In this document: in pieces, positions 1-5,170 of the stretch | Layout: every line of letters begins with the position of its first letter | Position numbering within the stretch: the first letter of the stretch is position 1 | NCBI GenBank assembly: GCA_038744645.1 | Contig: JBCDMA010000259.1 | Span: 1 to 5,657, forward strand | DNA from: Glaciecola sp038744645 | GTDB lineage: Bacteria > Pseudomonadota > Gammaproteobacteria > Enterobacterales > Alteromonadaceae | Direction of reading: 5' to 3' | DNA: 5,657 nt | Program-made: the position numbers and the translations under genes | The notes under the pieces: generated by a model | What the model saw: the letters and a program-made list of their open reading frames with translations, nothing else | Told to the model about the DNA's origin: nothing | Database searches by the model: none

Positions 1-84
1 CTACGGCAAACGCTGTAATGCATGGTGTAAAGCAAGACGTGCTAGCCGTCAGGATCCAAGACTAAACACCAAACTCTTCATTGC
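1..84. other. Left-edge stretch, possible 3' end of a plus-strand gene
   Basis: This short stretch lies beyond the stop of the minus-strand gene at 85-558. On the plus strand, the frame starting at position 3 is open from the window edge to a TAA at 63-65, reading ...NAVMHGVKQDVLAVRIQD. The frame starting at position 2 is also open, to a TAG at 86-88. Twenty codons are too few to tell a real gene tail from chance. If real, it would be the C-terminus of a gene convergent with the minus-strand pair. I see no hairpin followed by a T-run that would act as a terminator between them. Confidence 0.2.
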
Positions 85-558
85 TTAGGGTGACAGTTTG
101 CTGTTAGCGAGTTGTCTTTCTTTGCGAAAACTTATCTCAGGAGTGATATTTGCTCTAATCTGAGTATGCACCTTGGCATACATCAACTGTAATTCCTTGT
201 TGGAAGATAGTTTGGCTAGGCGCATGTTAGATTCCACGTGTTCAAGCGCGGTTCGTCCATCTGGCCCAGTAAGCAACAAATACAAGTCAATGTTTCTTAT
301 CATCTGCAATGTTGAGTCCGCGATTTCGCTTGATGCAATATGCATATTTGATGGATGAATATTGATATAAAAGGGATTCAACTCGTTTTCAAAGATAATG
401 TAAAACGTCAGTTTTGAATCACTCAAGCTACTGAGCCAATCATTATTCAATGCATCTTTCACCAAGCTAATCGCAGTTCTGTAGTATGCATAATCTTCTT
501 TCTTTGCTGCGCTTGTCTGTCTAATCCCTATTGACTTTATGACAAGCGCTGCAGGCAC
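85..558 (-). CDS. Unrecognised 157-aa protein overlapping the cytochrome gene
   Basis: I do not recognise this protein. It has 157 residues, with no signal peptide and no membrane segment, so it is probably soluble and cytoplasmic. It is mixed alpha/beta in appearance: a probable helix at 22-40, a strand-like stretch at 49-57 (KLTFYIIFE), another at 62-68, then amphipathic helices around 83-97 and 101-134, and a basic tail from about 144. A segment LLLTGPDGRTALEHVE sits near 95-109. The frame is closed by a TAG two codons upstream of the GTG at 558, and the first internal ATG is codon 72. GTG 558 is therefore the likely start, 38 bp inside the upstream cytochrome gene, with a weak purine stretch (GGAAAAG) six bases before it. 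The overlap implies co-transcription and probably translational coupling. Codon use looks like a genuine gene. Function cannot be assigned; a link to the cytochrome is inferred only from position. Confidence 0.7.
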   Translation of the reverse strand: MPAALVIKSIGIRQTSAAKKEDYAYYRTAISLVKDALNNDWLSSLSDSKLTFYIIFENELNPFYINIHPSNMHIASSEIADSTLQMIRNIDLYLLLTGPDGRTALEHVESNMRLAKLSSNKELQLMYAKVHTQIRANITPEISFRKERQLANSKLSP

Positions 559-994
559 CAGCTACTTTTCCAGCCAAGAAATAGCGAGGCGGATTAATTG
601 AAGCCGCCCCTCTTGCCTGGTCGACTTTTGCAATAAAATCTTGCATATAGTCATCCATAAACGGATGATTTACGCCTGCATTTCCAGCTTTAAGGCGATT
701 AGCAATACGACCCATATCCCTCAAGATGTTAACCACCTGTTCGCGTCGCACTTCGTTGTTATCACTCTCTTGCCCTTCATTTTCATGCAATGCCTGTTCT
801 AACAGCACCATTTGCTGCGCAAGAAGTGACATTTCTGAACGTAACTCAGTGGTTGAGGTGTAATTAAAATCAGGTGGATAAGTCACTTTGCGCAGACCTT
901 CGGCAAGGTTATTGCTGCAGCCAATCAAAAGAAAACAAATTAAAAGGATCAAAACAGTCGAAACAACGAAAAATCGACTACCGAACGTTTTCAT
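521..994 (-). CDS. Cytochrome c'-like lipoprotein with C-terminal CXXCH
   Basis: This is a predicted exported mono-haem c-type cytochrome. Residues 1-26 are a lipoprotein signal: basic MKTFGSR, a hydrophobic core, then lipobox LIGC with the lipidated Cys at 26. The mature part is almost all helical (about 47-71, 79-103, 112-128 and 136-155), and the only haem motif, CSACH, is at 148-152, six residues from the end. A four-helix bundle with haem at the C-terminus is the layout of the cytochrome c'/c556 family, at a usual length. Met55 or Met62 in the first helix could be the distal ligand if it is the low-spin c556 type (inference). The role is likely electron transfer or binding of NO or other gases at the periplasmic face of a membrane. 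The start is ATG 994, nine bases after GGGGA at 1004-1008 (minus strand). A longer in-frame GTG at 1039 adds 15 residues before the signal peptide and lacks support. The gene overlaps the next one by 38 bp. Confidence 0.85.
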   Translation of the reverse strand: MKTFGSRFFVVSTVLILLICFLLIGCSNNLAEGLRKVTYPPDFNYTSTTELRSEMSLLAQQMVLLEQALHENEGQESDNNEVRREQVVNILRDMGRIANRLKAGNAGVNHPFMDDYMQDFIAKVDQARGAASINPPRYFLAGKVAGACSACHKVNRD

Positions 995-1003
995 AATGTT
1001 TAT

Positions 1004-1008
1004 TCCCC
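1004..1008 (-). promoter_or_regulatory. Ribosome binding site that fixes the cytochrome start
   Basis: GGGGA on the minus strand lies nine bases before ATG 994. That ATG is directly followed by a textbook lipoprotein signal peptide. This pair of facts selects ATG 994 over the upstream in-frame GTG at 1039. Confidence 0.7.
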
Positions 1009-1132
1009 GATAAATTATCGTCGCCGATGCGCTGTGCACTTCTGCTTCACTACACCATCATGTCTTTGAAATAGAAACTCTTGGTCATTCCATTGCATTC
1101 TCTATTGCAGTAGGTCTTTGCACAGCACTCCT

Positions 1133-1138
1133 TATATA
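1133..1138 (-). promoter_or_regulatory. Candidate -10 element for the cytochrome pair
   Basis: TATATA on the minus strand, inside the run AGTATATAAGGAG, is the best -10-like hexamer between the FNR-like box and the cytochrome start. No good -35 hexamer sits 16-18 bp upstream. That is expected for an activator-dependent promoter in which an FNR-type dimer replaces the -35 contact. The exact register (1131-1140) is uncertain. Confidence 0.35.
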
Positions 1139-1162
1139 CTAATGATTAACAAAAAATTAACA

Positions 1163-1176
1163 TTGATCTGGGTCAT
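1163..1176 (-). promoter_or_regulatory. Candidate FNR/ANR/DNR-type binding site
   Basis: Read on the plus strand, the site is TTGAT-CTGG-GTCAT. It matches the FNR-family consensus TTGAT-N4-ATCAA at 8 of 10 positions, with one half-site perfect. The same stretch fits the CRP consensus (TGTGA-N6-TCACA) at only about 6 of 10. Its centre (1169.5) is about 31-36 bp upstream of the candidate -10 at 1133-1138. This puts it near -43 relative to the predicted transcript start, close to the -41.5 position typical of FNR-activated class II promoters. It faces a cytochrome c lipoprotein gene, a common type of FNR/DNR target. The call is by eye. Confidence 0.5.
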
Positions 1177-1250
1177 TTGAAGGGGATGTTGCGGTAGGGT
1201 AAGTGCGAAAGACTTGGTGTTTAGCGCTATATGGGCTGCGAGTTACGCGG

Positions 1251-3287
1251 TTAAGTAGATTTTATGAAGTCGGGTTTTTTACTAAAAGCAACTACGAAGG
1301 CCGGAATGTCTTTCGCTGATAGTGGCTTTGCAAAAAGAAAGCCTTGAAACATCTCAACCCCTTCGGATTGCAATAGTTCCAATTGCGCTGCTGTTTCGAC
1401 ACCTTCCACTACCGCATAGGCTTGCATGCGAGAGGCGATAAATCGCGCGGCCGAAATGATAATTAAGTCTTTTTCGTCAAGCGTGGAAACAAAACTGCGA
1501 TCAATTTTAATGAGGTCGAAACTGATTTTTTGAAGCTGCTTAAGCGAAGAATAGCCCGTGCCGAAGTCATCAATGGCAATGCGAATACCTTGTTGCTGCA
1601 GCATATTCGTCAAACTATTGATGCGGTTGTAATTTTGTACGAGCGCAGTTTCGGTGATTTCTAGCTGTAGCCGTCTGGGATCAAAGGATAATTCGCTTAA
1701 TACCGAAAGGACCTCCTCGTGAAAGTTTACTCTGTGCAGTTGCACCGCTGAAACATTGATCGAGAGGTACTGCGTTGGAGAGGCGAATTCATTGAATTCT
1801 GCTATCGCGTTTTTCAGCACCCAGTGACCAATGTCATATATTTGCTCAGTTTTCTCAGCGATAGGAATAAACTCATTTGGGCTGATTGCGCCGGTTGGAT
1901 GCGTCCATCTGATAAGGGCTTCATAACCGAGGATCGCATGATTACTGATATCCAAGATAGGCTGATACATCAACGAGAACTGATTTTGCTTCGACGCTTC
2001 ACTCAAGTGTCTTTTGATCCATTGCTCGCGAATGTATTTCTCACTTGTCGCTTGCGAAAACATCACGGGCGCAACTTCATCCTTGTCTTGCTTGTGTGCA
2101 TACATTGCCAAATCTGACAATTGGATAAGTGTTTCTGCCGTATCTGCATGCTCTGGGTAAAGCGCCATACCTATACTCGCTGAATAAGTAAAATGCTTTT
2201 GCCGAACATCTATGGGGAGAGAAATGAGTTCCAAAATTTCAGCGGCAAATTCTTGGGGTGACTGTAAGCCTGACAGACGTTGTATTGCGATAAACTCATC
2301 GCCGCCCCAGCGCGCGCAAATGTGTTCATTTTTAAGGCACAGACTTGACAAGCGCTTGCCTATTTCTACCAGTACTTCATCACCATAGGCATGACCATAG
2401 CTATCATTGATGTCTTTAAAGCCGTTGAGATCAATAAAGTGCACACAAAACTGATTAGTGGTGAAATCAGGATTGCTAAAAAGGTTGGTTGCGCTTTTGA
2501 TCAGCGCATGTCGATTAAAAAGACCGGTGAGAATGTCTGTATTCGCGAGCTGGTAAATCTCGTTGGTGCGCTCCTCCACGCGTTTTTCAAGTGTGTGTGC
2601 ATATTCATCCAGCGACTTATTTGCATCTTCTAATGCGTTGTTTTTCTGTTCAACAACGTACTTTTCTTTTGCGAGCTGATTTGCCAGGTCACTGTTTTTT
2701 GACGATAAGTTCAGTGTGTCGGTAATCAACTGGCTTGTTTTATTGGCGGAAGAGATCAACGCTAACAGATAGCCAATGCCGAGAACACCGATAATTTTGA
2801 ACTCCTCTAGCTCCATTTGGATAAACAAAACACTCGACGGGAGCAACAGCATGAACATGTAAGCGATATTTAAATTTTTAATCGAACCAAGCACACTGCA
2901 GGAACCACCTACCATTGCGCACAAAATAATGCTAAGCGCGTAGACCTCAATTTGAGTCATTGTTGAGATAAACGAAAGCGCAAAGGCTGACCAAATCATA
3001 GCGGTAATGAATAATCCAACTGCAAACCGCCTCAAATAGAGGTAAGGTGAGTTGCGTACTTGCTCCGGATGATGAAGTCTCTTTCGCGCATCTATGACCC
3101 TGAGAGTCACTATAAACGTCATGCATAGCCATACTGCAATTGCTGTAACGACACGTTCTTTGTCAATGACAATCAGTGTTAGGCCAGTAAAAATGAAGAT
3201 ATTTACAAATGCGCCTGTATATGCATTTTTGTACAAAAGCATCACACGATCAGCGAGATGTTGTCGTTCAAATGAAGAAACAAGCAT
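1251..3287 (-). CDS. Membrane GGDEF-EAL cyclic-di-GMP turnover protein
   Basis: This is a predicted inner-membrane, bifunctional cyclic-di-GMP enzyme of 678 residues. About six hydrophobic segments occupy 27-180 (roughly 27-42, 47-64, 88-108, 114-134, 140-158, 164-180), a MASE-like membrane sensor I cannot place in a named subtype. A coiled-coil signalling helix follows (about 195-248). The diguanylate cyclase domain spans about 249-405: start motif DILTGLFNRH, metal Asp286 in FIDLNGFKDIND, and the signature GGDEF at 328-332. The inhibitory RxxD site is replaced by KNEH (319-322), so classical product inhibition is not expected. The phosphodiesterase domain spans about 430-670 and keeps the usual catalytic set: EAL 456-458, Asn511, Glu543 and Glu546, Asp573-Asp574 in DDFGTGYSS, Lys594, Glu628 in EGVET and Gln648. 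Both domains therefore look competent, and net direction cannot be told. The ATG start at 3287 has no clear Shine-Dalgarno; the next Met is residue 16. It is divergent from the NYN gene and not obviously in an operon. Confidence 0.95.
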   Translation of the reverse strand: MLVSSFERQHLADRVMLLYKNAYTGAFVNIFIFTGLTLIVIDKERVVTAIAVWLCMTFIVTLRVIDARKRLHHPEQVRNSPYLYLRRFAVGLFITAMIWSAFALSFISTMTQIEVYALSIILCAMVGGSCSVLGSIKNLNIAYMFMLLLPSSVLFIQMELEEFKIIGVLGIGYLLALISSANKTSQLITDTLNLSSKNSDLANQLAKEKYVVEQKNNALEDANKSLDEYAHTLEKRVEERTNEIYQLANTDILTGLFNRHALIKSATNLFSNPDFTTNQFCVHFIDLNGFKDINDSYGHAYGDEVLVEIGKRLSSLCLKNEHICARWGGDEFIAIQRLSGLQSPQEFAAEILELISLPIDVRQKHFTYSASIGMALYPEHADTAETLIQLSDLAMYAHKQDKDEVAPVMFSQATSEKYIREQWIKRHLSEASKQNQFSLMYQPILDISNHAILGYEALIRWTHPTGAISPNEFIPIAEKTEQIYDIGHWVLKNAIAEFNEFASPTQYLSINVSAVQLHRVNFHEEVLSVLSELSFDPRRLQLEITETALVQNYNRINSLTNMLQQQGIRIAIDDFGTGYSSLKQLQKISFDLIKIDRSFVSTLDEKDLIIISAARFIASRMQAYAVVEGVETAAQLELLQSEGVEMFQGFLFAKPLSAKDIPAFVVAFSKKPDFIKST

Positions 3288-3441
3288 GAATGGAATGTTA
3301 CTCGACTAAAAAATCTATAACATAATTGCGATATTAGCAGGATTGTAGCGATAGATCTGCTTGTACACACATCATCATCTTATACCTACTTATTAATTCT
3401 CACTGCTTTCGGGTTTTACTGTTTCCAATAGGAAAACTAGG
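3288..3441. other. Divergent intergenic region (GGDEF-EAL / NYN)
   Basis: These 154 bp lie between two divergent genes and should contain both promoters. The region is AT-rich, with stretches such as TTATAGATTTTTTAG read toward the GGDEF-EAL gene and TTATACC or TATTAATTC read toward the NYN gene. None pairs with a good -35 at 16-18 bp, so I do not call a promoter. AGGA at 3430-3433 is a plausible ribosome site for a GTG at 3442. If the NYN protein really begins further in, the leader would extend to about 3534. Confidence 0.5.
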
Positions 3442-4020
3442 GTGATATGTTTGACTCGTGCATCTATGCAAACAAAAAAGATGGACGTATTGAGAATCGC
3501 TTTATTTCGAAAACAAACGAGTAGTGGATTTATCTTGAAACATACCATACCGACTGCTGCAATTTTCGTAGATGTACAAAACATCTATTACACGTGCCGA
3601 GAAGCATTTGCGCGTCAATTCAACTATCGAATGCTGTATCAACAGTTAGCGGATGAATACAATATTTCGCATGCATTTGCATATGCGATAGACAGTCAAA
3701 ATGAAGGCCAAAAAAAGTTTCAGAGTGCATTACGCCATATGGGTTTTGAAGTAAAGCTCAAACCCTATATTCAACGAAGTGACGGCTCGTCAAAAGGTGA
3801 CTGGGATGTTGGTATAACGCTGGATGTAATAGATTATGCTAAAGACGTTGAGCATATATTTTTGATGAGCGGTGACGGTGATTTTGACTTGTTACTGCAA
3901 CGTGTTTCTCAAAGGTACGATGTAGTTACACATGTCATTGGTGTTGAGCCGCTTACTGCGACTAGCTTGGTTCAACAATGTGACTTTTTTCATCCTGTTA
4001 CTCTTGAACAGCTGATTTGA
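3442..4020 (+). CDS. NYN-domain (LabA/PIN-like) putative ribonuclease
   Basis: This is a predicted metal-dependent RNase-type protein of the NYN (LabA-like, PIN-fold) family. From the GTG start it has 192 residues, with the domain from about 38 to 188. Visible motifs are FVDVQN (42-47, acidic Asp44 and Asn47), KGDWDVGITLD (118-128, Asp120, Asp122, Asp128) and LMSGDGDFDLLL (141-152, Asp145, Asp147). These acidic residues form the metal site in the PIN/NYN fold, so the protein looks catalytically intact. The RNA target is unknown. The start is uncertain. GTG 3442 has AGGA eight bases upstream, while ATG 3466, ATG 3481 and TTG 3535 are alternatives. TTG 3535 (giving LKHTIPTAAIFVDVQN) would begin right at the conserved domain, and residues 1-31 look unconstrained. 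It is divergent from the cyclic-di-GMP gene and followed by about 246 bp before the next start, so it is probably monocistronic. Confidence 0.88.
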   Translation: MICLTRASMQTKKMDVLRIALFRKQTSSGFILKHTIPTAAIFVDVQNIYYTCREAFARQFNYRMLYQQLADEYNISHAFAYAIDSQNEGQKKFQSALRHMGFEVKLKPYIQRSDGSSKGDWDVGITLDVIDYAKDVEHIFLMSGDGDFDLLLQRVSQRYDVVTHVIGVEPLTATSLVQQCDFFHPVTLEQLI

Positions 4021-4266
4021 TGTATCCGTTCTTTTGTCCACTACACGGCTAAAAGCTACAAAACGCCATACACGACACACCTAGTCTGTAGGTGCTCTTG
4101 CTTGATATGACGTTGGCACAAAGCTGTTTCATTGGCTCTCCTTGTAGCCATACAACGCCGGATCGCAATCAATGCAGCGTTCAAATTTTTTACTTTTAGA
4201 ACTACTCTTTTAGGAACGGATGCGTTAAGTGTTCAAAAATTCACTGGAAAAAGGAGCGTTTCTAAT
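4021..4266. other. Intergenic region between NYN and methyltransferase-like genes
   Basis: These 246 bp lie between the NYN stop and the preferred TTG start at 4267. The methyltransferase frame is open back to 4111, with a TTG at 4132, but the extra residues are low-complexity aromatic and basic sequence and do not look conserved. A short ATG ORF at 4107 in another frame ends by 4200 and looks like chance. A weak CACCT/AGGTG hairpin (about 4076-4094) has no following T-run, so it is not an intrinsic terminator. I find no clear promoter by eye. Confidence 0.5.
4251..4256 (+). promoter_or_regulatory. AAGGAG ribosome site selecting TTG 4267
   Basis: AAGGAG is the strongest Shine-Dalgarno in the region and lies ten bases before the in-frame TTG at 4267. 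The frame has no ATG until well inside the conserved domain, so a non-ATG start is forced. This motif is the main reason for preferring 4267 over the TTG at 4132, which has no comparable upstream purine motif. Confidence 0.6.
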
Positions 4267-4935
4267 TTGTTAAAACTGAAAAAACCAAATTGGCTACAAC
4301 ATCTTCAATTCCTATCAGTCCCTCAAATAAGGTTAAGCGGAAAACCAAGATCAACGTTTAACAAAAGAAAAATTGCGTTGTTAAAAAAGCATTATTTTAA
4401 CGCAAACTGCATTGTTGAATACGGGTCTGGTGGAAGCACCATTCTGTCTTTAGAACATAGCGTAAATAAGATTTATAGCGTTGAGACAGATCCTAACTGG
4501 GTTGATTTCGTTTCGGACTATCCTTTATGCAAAGAATCTATCGCTACAGGTAGGTTGGTGCTTGAGCATTTTGATATTGGAAAAATCCGTGGACACGGTC
4601 GACCAAAGACAAAAAGCCATATACATAGTTGGTCTCGCTATGCGTCTGACATATGGAAAAGAATCCGAGAAGATGAGATGACTAATGAGGTCGAAGGCGT
4701 ACTTATTGATGGGCGTTTTCGAGTCGCTGCAGCTTTGTACAGTCTATTGCAAGCGCCTGACGCAACATTATATTTTGATGACTTTACCAATCGCAAAGAG
4801 AGCTATGGCATCGTATTACAACATCTAGACGTTATTGATGAAGCCGACAATTTGGTCGCGCTCAAGCGTAAAGCGAATTGTAAATTCCCAGAAGTGGTGG
4901 AGAATCTTTGCAACTATATATTGCAGGTGCGCTAG
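4267..4935 (+). CDS. Rossmann-type SAM methyltransferase-like protein
   Basis: From TTG 4267 the protein has 222 residues and no signal or membrane segment. It has the pattern of a class I S-adenosylmethionine methyltransferase fold: motif I as VEYGSGGST (50-58), then the acidic end of the second strand as SVETDPNW (71-78), HFDIG at 101-105, and VLIDGRFRVAAAL at 145-157, followed by LYFDDF at 168-173. The combination EYGSGGST, S-V-E-T/S-D and DGRFRVA is familiar from a family of uncharacterised bacterial proteins often annotated as methyltransferase-like or hypothetical, found near glycan or surface genes. Substrate and activity are not known, and catalysis is inferred from fold only. The longer reading (TTG 4132) would add 45 residues without ribosome-site support. 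It lies on the same strand as the NYN gene but is well separated, and no other sugar or polysaccharide gene is visible in the window. Confidence 0.75.
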   Translation: MLKLKKPNWLQHLQFLSVPQIRLSGKPRSTFNKRKIALLKKHYFNANCIVEYGSGGSTILSLEHSVNKIYSVETDPNWVDFVSDYPLCKESIATGRLVLEHFDIGKIRGHGRPKTKSHIHSWSRYASDIWKRIREDEMTNEVEGVLIDGRFRVAAALYSLLQAPDATLYFDDFTNRKESYGIVLQHLDVIDEADNLVALKRKANCKFPEVVENLCNYILQVR

Positions 4936-4947
4936 AAGTATTGACTG

Positions 4948-4961
4948 CGTGCATATGCACG
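4948..4961. promoter_or_regulatory. Perfect 14-bp palindrome, candidate operator
   Basis: CGTGCATATGCACG is a perfect palindrome 12 bp after the methyltransferase-like stop and 59 bp before the ATG of the 49-residue ORF. A TATATA at 4977-4982 downstream could be a -10. The palindrome would then overlap or adjoin the -35 region, where a dimeric repressor or activator would bind. A TTGACT (5 of 6 to the -35 consensus) at 4941-4946 touches its left edge but is too far from TATATA to pair with it. As RNA it could fold as a 5-bp stem with a 4-nt loop, but no T-run follows, so a terminator role is unlikely. I do not recognise the site as that of a named regulator. Confidence 0.4.
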
Positions 4962-5020
4962 TAATGAAATTGAAATTATATAAACCCACATAGCAATATC
5001 AATAATCAATTGAGATATAT

Positions 5021-5170
5021 ATGAAGAAATTAAAAGCGGATAACTATGATTTGAGTGCGTCATTTGTCTGGATAGAGATCAAGCCATTCGCGTCACGAGG
5101 CGAGCTAATCCCCGTATTACACAACCCAAGTGACGACACGCTAGCAGCACTGACTGAATTGGCACAATAA
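5021..5170 (+). CDS. Small 49-aa ORF coupled to lipoprotein gene
   Basis: ATG 5021 opens a 49-residue ORF (MKKLKADNYDLSASFVWIEI... ending ALTELAQ) with no recognised family. A GAG six bases before the start is a weak ribosome site. The stop TAA shares its last A with the ATG of the following lipoprotein gene (TAATG). This is the arrangement of translationally coupled genes and the main evidence that the ORF is translated. The peptide has no signal sequence or membrane segment and contains one proline-bounded hydrophobic stretch (SFVWIEIKPF). In-frame sequence upstream is closed by TAA at 5003-5005, so it is not the intact tail of a longer gene in this window. It could still be a degraded remnant or a coupling leader. 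Confidence 0.5.
   Translation: MKKLKADNYDLSASFVWIEIKPFASRGELIPVLHNPSDDTLAALTELAQ

Larger units (their letters stand above)
995..1250. other. Intergenic region upstream of the cytochrome pair
   Basis: These 256 bp separate the stop of the GGDEF-EAL gene from the cytochrome start; both genes are on the minus strand. The region holds the cytochrome ribosome site (1004-1008), a candidate -10 near 1133-1138 and an FNR-like box at 1163-1176. If that promoter is used, the leader would be about 130 nt. Between box and -10, ATTAAC occurs twice exactly 11 bp apart (1145-1150 and 1156-1161). No convincing ORF is present, and no hairpin plus T-run terminator follows the GGDEF-EAL gene, so read-through into the cytochrome pair cannot be excluded. 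Confidence 0.6.

Noticed and set aside
173..358. Plus-strand 61-aa ORF opposite the 157-aa minus-strand gene.
   Set aside because: It is a shadow: no ribosome site, no family features, and the opposite strand has a longer, better-composed gene coupled to the cytochrome.
995..1039. Upstream GTG 1039 as the cytochrome start (15 extra residues).
   Set aside because: The extra residues precede the basic region of a standard lipoprotein signal, and a good ribosome site (GGGGA) exists for ATG 994 instead.
62..1224. An 11-bp inverted repeat, CTAAACACCAA at 62-72 and TTGGTGTTTAG at 1214-1224, bracketing the cytochrome gene pair, as if the ends of a small element.
   Set aside because: In a 5.6-kb window a few 11-bp inverted matches are expected by chance. 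The match does not extend convincingly, no transposase or integrase lies between, and no target duplication is seen.
1824..2633. Plus-strand ORFs of 80-97 aa inside the GGDEF-EAL gene.
   Set aside because: They lie opposite codons for invariant GGDEF and EAL motifs; their composition is that of antisense frames and no ribosome sites are seen.
4033..4062. TTTTGT...ACAAAA inverted repeat after the NYN stop as a terminator.
   Set aside because: The stem is six AT-rich pairs with a long loop and no following T-run; it would not be a stable intrinsic terminator.
4107..4200. Short ATG ORF (about 30 codons) just before the methyltransferase-like gene.
   Set aside because: Its composition looks random, there is no clear ribosome site, and it ends within the spacer; nothing supports translation.
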